Source: an uncultured Phycisphaerales bacterium (lineage in GTDB: Bacteria; Planctomycetota; Phycisphaerae; WQYP01). Taken from it: 64,000 nt of DNA. The position numbers and the translations under genes were made by a program. The DNA is taken from the NCBI GenBank assembly GCA_903845195.1, contig CAIMWO010000040.1, forward strand, positions 62,001-126,000, written 5' to 3'. Every line of letters starts with the position of its first letter. Positions within the stretch are counted from its first letter, which is position 1. Below are positions 33,583-42,469 of this stretch, one piece after another. The notes under the pieces were generated by a model that was not told the DNA's origin, ran no database searches, and worked only from the letters and a program-made list of their open reading frames with translations.

Positions 33583-36088
33583 GTGGACCATTGGTCGGAG
33601 GCTCCATAGGTTGGGGTTCCGGAGCGGGCGGCGGTTCGGCGGGCTGAACCACCGGCGCAGAATTCGACGGTTGGGACGCAGCCGGTTCGACGACAGAGGG
33701 TCGGGGCGCGTAGGGTTGGGTGGTGCTGCCACGTTCCATGCCGCGGAGGTGTTCATCGAAGACGCCTGGGCCGACGGCATTGGGCGTGAGGATGGTGCCA
33801 GCCTTTTCTTGCTGGGACATGTCTTTGAGCTGGCCGGGTTGGAGAGCGACGTGGGGAGTGAGGAAGATCAGCAATTCGGTTTTGACTTTGGTTTGCGTGG
33901 TATGGCTGAAGACCGCGCCGAGGTAGGGGATGTCGCCAAGGAGCGGGATCTTGTTGACGGTCTTGGAGAGTTGGTCCTGCATGAGGCCGCCGATGATGAT
34001 CGTTTGTCCATCCTTGATGCCGACGCGGCTGAGGGCGGAGCGTTTGTCGAAGACGGGAGCGGAGACGCCGGCCTGGATGGTGACGGTCTGGTCGGTGAGG
34101 GAAGAGACTTCGGGATAGACATCGAGGATGACGAGGCCGTCGGGGTTGATGTGTGGGGTGACGTTGAGAATGATGCCGATGTCTTTGTACTGGACGGAGT
34201 TGATGATGGTGCCGACGCTGGTGACATCGGAGCCGGTGACGAAGGGGACGGTTTGTCCAACCATGATGGAGGCCTGCTGGTTATCGCTGGCGAGAATGTA
34301 CGGGCGGGAGAGGACGTCGAGTTTGCCGGCGGTGGCGAGCGCTTTGAGGGTGGCCGAGAGGTTGTCTTCGATGACTTTGACGACGAGGCCATTGGGGGAG
34401 CCGGTAGCGGTGGCGGCGGCGATGGCGGAGGCGAGGCCGAAGTCGCTTCCGCCGGAGGTGCCGTTGCCGTTGGGCCGGGTCTGGAGGACAGACCACTCAA
34501 CGCCGATGTCGCTGGAATTGGTATGGGTGACTTCAGCGATGAGGACTTTGATGAGGACCTGCGCGACGGCGCGGTCGAGTTCATCGATCATGGCTTTGAC
34601 GCGATCCCGGTAGCGCATATCGGCGGTGATGAGGAGGGCATTGGTGCCGGGGTCGGCGACGACGAAGACTTTGCCGGCCATATCGCTGTTGGCCGAGGCA
34701 GTGGCGGAGTTGATGCCGGACGTGCCGAAGGAGCGCGATGTGCCGGAGTTGCCAAAACCGGTATTGGTGCTGCCGAAGCCGGTGTTGGTGCGTCCGGTGG
34801 AGCCGGCTCCGATCGAACCGAAGCCGGAGCCGGACGAACTATTGTTGAGGGTCATGTTGGAGGCGGCGTTGGCGTAGGGGTTGCTGCGATTGGTGCTGCC
34901 GCTGGTGGAACCGGAACCGGTGCCAAAGAAGCTGTTGAGGACGCCCTGGAGGCTGACGGCGTCGGCATTCTTCAGATTATAGATGAAGAAGGTGGTGGTC
35001 TGGGTGGGATCGGCATCGAGTTCTTTGACGACGTTGTCGATGATTTTGAGCGTATCGGTGGGTCCGGAGACGACGAGGGTGTTGGTGCGGTCATCGCTGG
35101 AGGCGTTGACCGTGCCGCTGGCGAACGCGCTGTTGTTGTTACTGCTTTGGAGGTTGGTCATCATCTGGCGGAACATGCCGCCGGGGCCGCCCGGACCGCC
35201 GGGGCCGCCACCGCCGGCCGCGCCTTGGGTGCCGGAGGTCTGTTTGAAGATATCGGAGATCAATTTGGCAGCCGCAGCAGCGCTGGCGTTTTTGAGTTTG
35301 AAGACGCGGATGTCGTTGACCGCGGTGTGATGCTGGTCGACGGCGGCGACGATTTCGACGAGGCGGTGAATGTTGGCGGAGGTGTCGGTGACGATGATGG
35401 TGTTGGAGCCCGCGTTGGCGGTCACATCGGCATCGGGGCTGAGCATGGGGGCCAGGTCGGCGCGAAGTTTGGTAGCGTCGATGCTGGCGACGGGGATGAC
35501 CTGGGTAATCAGGTCATCGGTGTTGGCAATTTGCGAGGCATCCGCGCCGAAATGCACGGGAAGGTTGCTCTTCTTGGCTTTGTCGCGCGGGATGACGTGA
35601 AGGATGCGTCCGGCTTGCGTGATGGCGTAGCCGTTGGATTTCAGGACGGCGTTAAGCAGCGTGATCGATTCTTCGGGAGAGACGGGTTGCTTGCTGAGGA
35701 CCGTCACGCGGCCTTCGATCGGAGTCTCCTTGATGACGGCGAAACCGCCAGCCTGCGAGAGATAATCGAGAACGCTGTCGATGGAAGCGTCCTTGAAATT
35801 AAGCGTGAATTTCGCCCCGGGGCGATAGACGGCCACGACTGCCGGCTGCGTGGCAGGCATGGTAGCCGGTGCAGTGGAAGTGGCGGCCGGCTGGGTATCG
35901 GGTTGGGTGGCGGGCGCCGTGGCGGCGGCATCCTGTGTGGCAGCGGATGGGTACGGGATGATGATTAACGGAGCGGTCTGCGCCGGTTGGCTGGCGGCGA
36001 CGACCGACTGCGCGATGGCGGCGCGGGTCCAGGCCGCGGAGAAGAGCAGCGGGCAAAGCATCAGACTGAGTTTTCGGGAAGCGTGCAT
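33575..36088 (-). CDS. gspD: Type II secretion secretin
   Basis: An 837-residue outer-membrane secretin. Signal peptide (to about IAQS), a Pro/Ala/Thr-rich linker, then N-domains (FTLNFKDASIDSVLDYLSQ; VIPVASIDATKLRADL; IRVFKLKNASAAAAAKLI; FFIYNLKNADAVSLQGVL). The secretin barrel follows, with VPFVTG...YKDIGIILNVTPHINPDG and the closing GGLMQDQ...VPLLGDIP-type motif (KIPLLGDIPYLGAVFS). Two low-complexity inserts are notable: a Gly/Pro run and a Gly/Ser/Asn-rich stretch of about 90 residues between N-domains. Forms the outer pore of the machine encoded upstream in the same operon. Confidence 0.93.
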   Translation of the reverse strand: MHASRKLSLMLCPLLFSAAWTRAAIAQSVVAASQPAQTAPLIIIPYPSAATQDAAATAPATQPDTQPAATSTAPATMPATQPAVVAVYRPGAKFTLNFKDASIDSVLDYLSQAGGFAVIKETPIEGRVTVLSKQPVSPEESITLLNAVLKSNGYAITQAGRILHVIPRDKAKKSNLPVHFGADASQIANTDDLITQVIPVASIDATKLRADLAPMLSPDADVTANAGSNTIIVTDTSANIHRLVEIVAAVDQHHTAVNDIRVFKLKNASAAAAAKLISDIFKQTSGTQGAAGGGGPGGPGGPGGMFRQMMTNLQSSNNNSAFASGTVNASSDDRTNTLVVSGPTDTLKIIDNVVKELDADPTQTTTFFIYNLKNADAVSLQGVLNSFFGTGSGSTSGSTNRSNPYANAASNMTLNNSSSGSGFGSIGAGSTGRTNTGFGSTNTGFGNSGTSRSFGTSGINSATASANSDMAGKVFVVADPGTNALLITADMRYRDRVKAMIDELDRAVAQVLIKVLIAEVTHTNSSDIGVEWSVLQTRPNGNGTSGGSDFGLASAIAAATATGSPNGLVVKVIEDNLSATLKALATAGKLDVLSRPYILASDNQQASIMVGQTVPFVTGSDVTSVGTIINSVQYKDIGIILNVTPHINPDGLVILDVYPEVSSLTDQTVTIQAGVSAPVFDKRSALSRVGIKDGQTIIIGGLMQDQLSKTVNKIPLLGDIPYLGAVFSHTTQTKVKTELLIFLTPHVALQPGQLKDMSQQEKAGTILTPNAVGPGVFDEHLRGMERGSTTQPYAPRPSVVEPAASQPSNSAPVVQPAEPPPAPEPQPMEPPTNGPHE

Positions 36089-36135
36089 GGCGGAAATCCT
36101 TTCACAATGGCCGGCGTGGCCGGAGTTCGTTCAAG

Positions 36136-36738
36136 TTATTTACCTTCGAGTTCTCTACGGCGACGTTCGCGCATTCGTTGTTCGATATCACTGGCAGCTC
36201 CGCTGGCAGCGGGTGGCGCAGGAGCCGCGGAATTGGGTTGTGTGGCAGTGGCGGCGTTGGCGCTGGTATCAGACGATGGGGGAGCGGCCGGAGGCGCTGA
36301 TCGGGAGGCGCGTGATTCGCCGGTGAGGGTGTGGCCCACTTCGATGCGGCGCAGTTCGCCGTTGTCGCCGGTGCGGAGCTGAAGCGAATCAAGGGTGATG
36401 GATTCGACGCGTCCCTGGGGCAAGGACTGTCCGACGCGGACGATGTTGACGCGTCCGGACTGGGGATCTTCGAGGAAGGCGGTGTATTCGGTCTGGTCGT
36501 AGATCGCTCCGGTAAAGATCGGAGTTTCGTTCCGTGGCGTCTGGTAGCTGCCAGCGGGACGTTCATCGCGCGAACGGGCGCGGCGCACCGGTTCGCGAGA
36601 AAAGATGCTGTGATCGATGAGGATCTGGTAGGTTTCGGGCATGGTCTTGGGCGGCGCTGCGAAGGCGGGCGTCGAAAACGCCAAACCGGCGAAAGCGATC
36701 AACGAGCCGAGCGCGATTTTGAAGAAAAATGAGTGCAT
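36136..36738 (-). CDS. GspC/PilP-like inner-membrane or periplasmic linker protein
   Basis: A 200-residue protein with an N-terminal hydrophobic segment (IALGSLIAFAGLAFSTPAFA; signal or anchor). A domain about 75-140 (FTGAIYDQTEYTAFLEDP ... IVRVGQSLPQGRVESITLDSLQL) has the layout of the GspC HR / PilP domain, which connects the inner-membrane platform to the secretin N0 domain. The tail is Pro/Ala-rich ending in ERRRRELEGK. Its place directly before gspD and after the M-like gene supports this. It overlaps the upstream stop by one base. Confidence 0.65.
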   Translation of the reverse strand: MHSFFFKIALGSLIAFAGLAFSTPAFAAPPKTMPETYQILIDHSIFSREPVRRARSRDERPAGSYQTPRNETPIFTGAIYDQTEYTAFLEDPQSGRVNIVRVGQSLPQGRVESITLDSLQLRTGDNGELRRIEVGHTLTGESRASRSAPPAAPPSSDTSANAATATQPNSAAPAPPAASGAASDIEQRMRERRRRELEGK

Positions 36739-37322
36739 CAATGCAAATCCTCCTGCGGTGCGGCGCGCGGCGTGGACGGCGCCTTTGGGGGTTCGGGATT
36801 GAGGCAGACGGTGGAAATACTGAGTTGAACGGTCAGGTCGTCGGTGGCTTCTTTGCGCGGGGTGATCTGCACGCTATTGACGTGGAGCGGAACCTGTGCG
36901 GTTTCGAGCCGCCAGAGCATGCGGGCCAGCGCGGCCATCGAGCCGGTGCCGCTGGCGCGGAAGCCCATATCCTGGAAGGTGGATTCTTTATCCTGGACGG
37001 AGTGTTCGGGCTTCAGCGATTCGAGGCCGAGGCCGGATTCCTGGGCCCAATCGCGGACGGAGTGGAGGACCTGGCTTTCGGCTTCGGAGGGCGAACTCTT
37101 GAAACTGGAGCCGGTCATTGCTTTCCAGTCTTTCTCGTGGCCGCTCTGGCGGTTGAAGAGGACCTGGGCATCGTCGACGTCTTTGCGGGCGGAGGCCAGG
37201 TCTGTCTTGAGCTGCGCGCGGTAATTCAGGAACGGCTGAACGACCGCGTAGTTCAGCAGGAAGACGCCCACGAGAACGGCGGTGGCGAGAAGATAGGTGC
37301 GTTCGCGTTTAGTGACGACCAT
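36738..37322 (-). CDS. GspM/PilO-like secretion platform protein
   Basis: A 194-residue bitopic protein: short cytoplasmic N-terminus (MVVTKRERTY), one helix (LLATAVLVGVFLLNYAVV), a coiled coil (YRAQLKTDLASARKDVDDAQ) and a small ferredoxin-like periplasmic domain. This is the GspM/PilO architecture. The ATG at 37322 lies inside the end of the L-like gene (14-base overlap). The frame upstream is only a shadow of that gene. Confidence 0.75.
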   Translation of the reverse strand: MVVTKRERTYLLATAVLVGVFLLNYAVVQPFLNYRAQLKTDLASARKDVDDAQVLFNRQSGHEKDWKAMTGSSFKSSPSEAESQVLHSVRDWAQESGLGLESLKPEHSVQDKESTFQDMGFRASGTGSMAALARMLWRLETAQVPLHVNSVQITPRKEATDDLTVQLSISTVCLNPEPPKAPSTPRAAPQEDLH

Positions 37323-38856
37323 GAGGCAACTCCGATCCGGGAAACTCGAAACTGATCGAGAATGAGACTTCGGTACTGCTGCGGCCGGCGCCGCGTTGAT
37401 CGAGGAGTGAGACGTTCTTGAATTTGCCGCCGGAACGGAGGCGGTCTTCGATGAGCTGCGCGGTGTTCCAGTTGACGGCTTTGCCGGTGATCTGAACCTT
37501 GAGATTGTCCACCATGACGACGGGTGCGGGGTGCGGCTCGGCAGGTGGCGCGGGCGCGGGTTTCGGGTCGTTGCGGACTTCGATGTTGACGGCCCAGGCG
37601 CTGCCGTCGTCAGGGAAGGCCTGCGTGAGATAGCCGAGGGCATTGATGAATTTGGGGTCGGCGCCGTACCAGCCTTTGGCGAAGGTGAAGCGGCTTTCAA
37701 AAGCCTTGGCTTGTGCGATTTGTGGAGATTCCTCGGAAAGTTGCTTTTGCAGGCGCTGAAGTTCAGAGGCCTGCAGGTGGGTATCGACGGCCGCGCCGGC
37801 GACGATCAGCAGTGCGAGCGCTCCAGCGGAAGAGGCCCAGATGATTTTTCGGCGGAGGGTGGTTGCCCGCGGCGGGGCCAGGCGTGAATGTGCGAAGTCG
37901 ATGGCGGGGCCGGCAGGATTGACGGCGGCCAGGCCGAGAGCGATCGCAGGTACGCAGCGTGCGGCCTCCGGCGATGCGGAGATTGTGCCGAGGGCCGAGA
38001 GGGGCTGGGCGTCGAGAGTCAGGCCGAGGAGTTCGCCGATCAGTTGTCGCGCCGATGCGCCGAGTTCGCCGTTGTCCCAGAAGACCAGTTTGGGCGGCGC
38101 GGCGGAGCCGTTTTGCGGCAAGCTGGCAAGAGTACGTTTGAGTTCCGCGGCCACTTCGCGGACCGGCGTATCCATACCGGCAGAAGCGCCGCCTGCGGCA
38201 GCAATGTGGGCAGCGGTTCCGATGGCAACATGGGTGAGGCGCTGCAGCGCCGCACCCTTTTGTACGGCGAGTTCCATCACGCCGGCGCCCACGTAGGCGA
38301 CGATACCCCGGTTTCCGACCAGCGACCGGCTGACAGTGCCGAGGGCGACCATCGAGGGCATGATTGCGCGAATGGAGAGGCGGGCCGCCTGCGCCATTTC
38401 GGTAATTTGGTCGAGCCGTTGACGCGGCACGGCCATGATGAGGACGGAACGGGCGTTTTGGCGATCGCTTTGGCCGGCGTAGTCGTAGACGAGCTCGGAA
38501 AGCTCGGAAGAGAATTCGGTTTCGGACTGCAGGCGGAGCATATCGGCAGCCAGGGCGTCCGTGGTGGGGGGAATCTCTTTGGTTTTGACCAGCAGCCAAT
38601 TCATGGGCAGGCCGATGACGATGTGGCGGGCGGTGAAATCATTCTGGCGGAGAAACTGGGCGAATGGGCGGCCGATCGCGGGAAGATTTTCCAGCGTGAG
38701 ATCCTTGGGGAAACGAAACTCGGCACAGCGGCGGATTTCGGGACCCGCTGCGGCGACGCCGACCTCGGCAACCAGGAAGGCGCGGTCGGTCAGCGCAACG
38801 CCGAGAAATTTGGTCGGCCGCAGAGGGCGTAGATTCCGTAAGGCACGAAGGTTCAT
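37309..38856 (-). CDS. GspL-like protein with PilM- and PilN-like parts
   Basis: A 515-residue protein. Residues ~1-340 form an actin-like PilM/GspL cytoplasmic domain (FLGVALTDRAFLVAEVG; IVIGLPMNWLLVKTKEIP; GIVAYVGAGVMELAV). A membrane helix (IIWASSAGALALLIVAGAAV), a coiled coil (LQASELQRLQKQLSEE) and a PilN-like periplasmic domain follow. It recruits the ATPase to the inner membrane. One gene doing the work of pilM plus pilN is the GspL plan. Overlaps gspK by four bases and the M-like gene by 14. Confidence 0.8.
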   Translation of the reverse strand: MNLRALRNLRPLRPTKFLGVALTDRAFLVAEVGVAAAGPEIRRCAEFRFPKDLTLENLPAIGRPFAQFLRQNDFTARHIVIGLPMNWLLVKTKEIPPTTDALAADMLRLQSETEFSSELSELVYDYAGQSDRQNARSVLIMAVPRQRLDQITEMAQAARLSIRAIMPSMVALGTVSRSLVGNRGIVAYVGAGVMELAVQKGAALQRLTHVAIGTAAHIAAAGGASAGMDTPVREVAAELKRTLASLPQNGSAAPPKLVFWDNGELGASARQLIGELLGLTLDAQPLSALGTISASPEAARCVPAIALGLAAVNPAGPAIDFAHSRLAPPRATTLRRKIIWASSAGALALLIVAGAAVDTHLQASELQRLQKQLSEESPQIAQAKAFESRFTFAKGWYGADPKFINALGYLTQAFPDDGSAWAVNIEVRNDPKPAPAPPAEPHPAPVVMVDNLKVQITGKAVNWNTAQLIEDRLRSGGKFKNVSLLDQRGAGRSSTEVSFSISFEFPGSELPHGRH

Positions 38857-40265
38857 AGAGCTCCTCGGATGGCGCCGGGTTGATTCCCGGCGCCGATGGA
38901 TTTTTCGGAACGCAAACTGTTGCGGATGGCTGGATCGAGAGGCCAGCCCAGATCGGTCAGATCCTTGCGATAGAGCAGGGTGGGCGGGCTTTGGCGGGCA
39001 TCGACGACGATGCGTACGCGTTTGTAGGCGCGGCCGTCGCCGCTGACGCCCACGATATCGGCGGAGAACTGATACGAGCGGCTGGTGATGAGGTTGCCGA
39101 TGGGGATAAGTTTCTCACGCGGCAACGCGGTGACAACCCAGGCCAGCGTATTGGTGGGGTCGGTCACGGCCTTGCGGGCGGTGATGAGAGACGTGGCGTC
39201 GGTGTCGTTCAAGCCGGGCAGACAGCGTAGAACCTGGCGCGGGGCGGTGTTTACGTTGATGAGGCCGGTGCGGGTGGAAGGAGCACCGCTTGCGGGCCGG
39301 GCGGTGGTCGTGAGCCGGTCGACGATCTTGTTGAATTCATCGGGGGCCAGGCCCGCGCGGAAGTAGAAATCGAAGATGTTGCTGAAGGTCTGGCCCCGCG
39401 TGCCTCGGGTGGCGTTGGCGATGGCCACCATGGTCATGATGGAAGCGGCGCGGCCGGTTGAGAGGGTCTGTTGCAGGTAGGTGTTTAGCTGCGAAGTGTT
39501 GCGATCGTTGACGTTGATGCGCGGGCTGCTGGACGAAGTGCTGTTAGCTTCGACGGTCCAGGCGGTGACAAACGGGGCGATGCCGCGGGGATCATCCTGA
39601 CTGATGTTGAGGGATTGCCCGACGTTCGCGCTTGCGCTTTCGCCGGGATCAATGACCCCATCGCGGTTGGTATCGGCGCCGAAGAGGAGATCTGGAGTGA
39701 CATCGCGGACGAGCAGCAATTCCTCGATGCTTTCGAAATTGGCGCTCTTGCAGTGATAGGGCTGGGGCAGGGCCATGTAATAGGAGTCACCGGCGCCGTT
39801 GGCGGTGACGGTGCCGGGAGCGCTGTGCCACGTCGAAATCGAATCGGCGATGGAAATGTCGATGCCGCTGGAGAGCGCCATGAGCATGTCGGCGCCGGCC
39901 GCATTAAGGTTGAGCTTGGCGGCTTCATCAGCGATGCCGAAGGCGTAGTTGGCGGAGTCATTGGGATCGGGGTGCAGGATCCAGAAGTAGCCATCGCCGA
40001 GCGGAACGGCGGCGGCAGGCGCGCTGGTGACGCCGAGCGATGCGCCGTTGCTGTTGTCCACGACAGCCAGAACATACTGTTCCGCGCCGCGTTCGACAGC
40101 ATCGGCCTGGAGGCGTGCGACTTGATTGGCCGAGGCCATGGTCTCGACGCGCATGCGATGGGCGAGGATAAGCGTGATGGCGACCATGACGATGATGATC
40201 CAGGTGGCGGCGATCAACGCGAAGCCGCGGCGCGATGCGGGCCGGACTTGGGGGCAATTGCTCAC
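38853..40265 (-). CDS. gspK: Type II secretion minor pseudopilin K
   Basis: A 470-residue GspK, the large tip pseudopilin. Start is GTG at 40265, overlapping the gspJ stop. After SRRG comes the pseudopilin helix FALIAATWIIIVMVAITLIL. The long alpha domain has VNTAPRQVLRCLPGL, a helix-hairpin-helix-like stretch typical of GspK. An EF-hand-like loop DTNRDGVIDPGE lies near residue 200, fitting the calcium sites known in GspK proteins. The frame upstream of the GTG is a shadow of gspJ. Confidence 0.87.
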   Translation of the reverse strand: MSNCPQVRPASRRGFALIAATWIIIVMVAITLILAHRMRVETMASANQVARLQADAVERGAEQYVLAVVDNSNGASLGVTSAPAAAVPLGDGYFWILHPDPNDSANYAFGIADEAAKLNLNAAGADMLMALSSGIDISIADSISTWHSAPGTVTANGAGDSYYMALPQPYHCKSANFESIEELLLVRDVTPDLLFGADTNRDGVIDPGESASANVGQSLNISQDDPRGIAPFVTAWTVEANSTSSSSPRINVNDRNTSQLNTYLQQTLSTGRAASIMTMVAIANATRGTRGQTFSNIFDFYFRAGLAPDEFNKIVDRLTTTARPASGAPSTRTGLINVNTAPRQVLRCLPGLNDTDATSLITARKAVTDPTNTLAWVVTALPREKLIPIGNLITSRSYQFSADIVGVSGDGRAYKRVRIVVDARQSPPTLLYRKDLTDLGWPLDPAIRNSLRSEKSIGAGNQPGAIRGAL

Positions 40266-40915
40266 GAAGCACCTCCGCCGGAGGCGGTTTGCGGCGCGGC
40301 GTAGCAGGGCAACTGAATCAGGCGCGTGATGTGGAGGGGTGCGGCGCTCGGGCCCGTCCCGTCGAAGTCCAGGGTGATCTGCACCGCGATGGGGAGGGCA
40401 TTTTGCAGCATGGTGGAATCCCAAGTGTCGGTCCATTGTGAACCGTCGTAATACTGCACGGTGAAACTGCGCACGCCGCGGCAGATGATTTCCTGATCGG
40501 GATCAGGTTGCACGGGGGCCAGGAGATTGCTGGTGACGTTGCGGACGAGGAGATGATCGGAGCCGTCGGAAATGACGGAATACTCGACTTGGCGAATGTC
40601 GGTTTGCATGGAGACCTGGGGTGGGGCATCGACGGCGGCGTCGAAGAGGAGATCGCCGCTGTTGTTCTGCCCGACGGTCCCCTGGAAGAGACTGGCGAGG
40701 GTGCCCGAGGGGGGAAGCGCCGATTCGAGATCGCGCTGCAGGAACGAGAGGACAATATCGATGCGTTGGATCGGCGCGACGGCGGCTTCGGTGTTGGTCT
40801 TGGCGCGATTGACGATGCGCAGGCCGGCGAAGAGTGCGGCCATGATGATGGAAACGACCGCCAGGGCGATGAGCAATTCCAGGAGCGTGAAACCGTGTCT
40901 GGTGAAAGTCTTCAT
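40262..40915 (-). CDS. gspJ: Type II secretion minor pseudopilin J
   Basis: A 217-residue pseudopilin: MKTFTRHG followed by FTLLELLIALAVVSIIMAALF, with cleavage expected after the glycine and Glu5 in place. A beta domain follows (QVEYSVISDGSDHLLVRNV; ITLDFDG). GspJ partners GspI and GspK at the pseudopilus tip. The ATG at 40915 overlaps the gspI stop by four bases; the upstream part of the frame is a shadow. Confidence 0.87.
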   Translation of the reverse strand: MKTFTRHGFTLLELLIALAVVSIIMAALFAGLRIVNRAKTNTEAAVAPIQRIDIVLSFLQRDLESALPPSGTLASLFQGTVGQNNSGDLLFDAAVDAPPQVSMQTDIRQVEYSVISDGSDHLLVRNVTSNLLAPVQPDPDQEIICRGVRSFTVQYYDGSQWTDTWDSTMLQNALPIAVQITLDFDGTGPSAAPLHITRLIQLPCYAAPQTASGGGAS

Positions 40916-41388
40916 TGCAGCGCCCCTCCCGCGCCTTCGTAGTAGAGGGTAGAGGTGGTGATGGAACGCTGGGCGCCCTTGTTCTGCCACGAGACCTGCA
41001 GATCGAGTTGCACGAGACTGCTGAGGTTGTTTTGGTTGGACTGACCGGATTGATTGGCGCCGCCGGTCTGATCGGACGAGCCATTATTTTGCGCTGTGCC
41101 GCTGAAGATGGTGTTAGCCGTCGGGGCGGTCCAGGGTTGCACGTGAAAAGCCCAGTGATACGTCAGTGTGGAATCCTGCACATCGCCGGCGGTATCGCCC
41201 GACTGCCATTGGTTGGTCACGATCATTTCCGTGAGTTTGTCGGACGCGATGCGGGTGGCGGTATCGCGCTGGGTGACGAGTCCGGCGGCGGATGTGGCCA
41301 GGGAAATGCCGTACATCACGACGGGCAGCACGATGGCGACCAGGGCGACCAGTGCGAGGGCTTCGACGAGTGTAAAACCGCGTTTCAT
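40912..41388 (-). CDS. gspI: Type II secretion minor pseudopilin I
   Basis: A 158-residue pseudopilin with a very short leader MKRG and helix FTLVEALALVALVAIVLPVV (Glu5 present). The small C-terminal domain contains a Gln/Asn/Gly-rich loop (about 100-125) that may be disordered. Overlaps gspH and gspJ by four bases on each side. Confidence 0.83.
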   Translation of the reverse strand: MKRGFTLVEALALVALVAIVLPVVMYGISLATSAAGLVTQRDTATRIASDKLTEMIVTNQWQSGDTAGDVQDSTLTYHWAFHVQPWTAPTANTIFSGTAQNNGSSDQTGGANQSGQSNQNNLSSLVQLDLQVSWQNKGAQRSITTSTLYYEGAGGALQ

Positions 41389-41933
41389 GCGCCGCCCCTT
41401 TCCGGCACGATGTCAAACGGTTCGGAGGCAGAAGGGCAGGAGACCTGGATGGTGCTGCGGCCGTTGGCGAGGCGAATGGTGCCGGGTTCGGTGCGCCCGT
41501 TGGGGTAGAAATGGATGACGATGCGGCCTTTGCCGGCAGGATCGGGGGCAATGTCGCATTGCATGTCGACGCCCTGGGGCAAGTCGAACATCTGTCCGGA
41601 GCTGGTGGCCAGGGGATGATCGCCGGAGGAATCCTGGATGGAAAGCCAGAACCGGCGGGCCCGGAGATCGAGATTCAGGCGGTAGATCGTGCCTTCTGAT
41701 GCGGCCTGGGTGTGCGCGAAACGGGTGAGAGTGACGAGTTGATCGGCGGTTTCGAGGCTCTGGTGGCTGCGCGCGAAGTTGCCCATGGACGGAGCGACGA
41801 GCGCCACGGCGATGGCGAGAATCAAGAGCACCATGATCAGTTCCAGAAGGGTGAAACCGCCGCGCACGGGGCCGGCGGGCGCTACTTGCGGCCGGAGCCT
41901 CTTTTTCGCTTTGACCATTTCGTGCGTCATCAT
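41385..41933 (-). CDS. gspH: Type II secretion minor pseudopilin H
   Basis: A 182-residue pseudopilin. Leader ends PVRGG before FTLLELIMVLLILAIAVALVAPSM. The GspH domain has FAHTQAASEGTIYRLNLD and the C-terminal FYPNGRTEPGTIRL strands usual for the family. Start set at the ATG at 41933 after AGGATGG; an upstream frame to 41960 is possible. The leader of about 24 residues is longer than in its neighbours. Confidence 0.83.
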   Translation of the reverse strand: MMTHEMVKAKKRLRPQVAPAGPVRGGFTLLELIMVLLILAIAVALVAPSMGNFARSHQSLETADQLVTLTRFAHTQAASEGTIYRLNLDLRARRFWLSIQDSSGDHPLATSSGQMFDLPQGVDMQCDIAPDPAGKGRIVIHFYPNGRTEPGTIRLANGRSTIQVSCPSASEPFDIVPERGGA

Positions 41934-41981
41934 CCATCCTGGCTCGTGAGGGAAATGCAATCGCGTTTGATTGCGGCCGTC

Positions 41982-42410
41982 TTAAGGCGCGGCTGTCCAG
42001 TTGCCGATGTTGTCTGCGGCACCGTCCTGGCCGCTGGGACCACAGGAGTAGAGATCGAAGCTGTCTTTGTTGATCTGGCCGGGGTAGCGGTAGATGTAGG
42101 GATGGCCCCAGGGATCGGCCGGGACGTCGTGCATGAGGTATGGGCCGGCCCATTTGGGATCGCCGGGCGACTTACGCAGAACGCTGAGGCCTTCCTGGGC
42201 GGTGGGAAAGCGGCCGCAGTCCATCTCGAAGATATGGAGGGCGCCTTCGATATTGGAAACGTCGGTTTGGGCGGCGGTGACCTGGGCTTTTTGGGAGCGC
42301 CCGACGAATTTCGGAACGACGATCGCGGCGAGGATCGTCAGAATGAACATCACCAACAAGAGTTCCAAGAGGGTGAAAGCTTTGGGGCGGCGAGAGGTAA
42401 CACGAAACAT
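41982..42410 (-). CDS. gspG: Type II secretion major pseudopilin
   Basis: A 142-residue major pseudopilin. Leader MFRVTSRRPKA then FTLLELLLVMFILTILAAIVVP, with Glu5. The calcium-loop region reads YLMHDVPADPWGHPYIYRYPG and the end DLYSCGPSGQDG..DNIGNW, both hallmarks of GspG. The residue before the processing site is alanine rather than glycine, slightly unusual but tolerated by some prepilin peptidases. AGGAG precedes the ATG. Confidence 0.93.
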   Translation of the reverse strand: MFRVTSRRPKAFTLLELLLVMFILTILAAIVVPKFVGRSQKAQVTAAQTDVSNIEGALHIFEMDCGRFPTAQEGLSVLRKSPGDPKWAGPYLMHDVPADPWGHPYIYRYPGQINKDSFDLYSCGPSGQDGAADNIGNWTAAP

Positions 42411-42469
42411 CGAATCTTCTCCTGTGAATCAACTGGGCACAATTTTCAAAACCTCAGCGGTGCGGCTCA

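Noticed and set aside
33581..35968. 795-codon open frame on the plus strand
   Set aside because: It is the antisense shadow of gspD, with Gly/Asp/Glu-rich, domain-free translation caused by codon bias.
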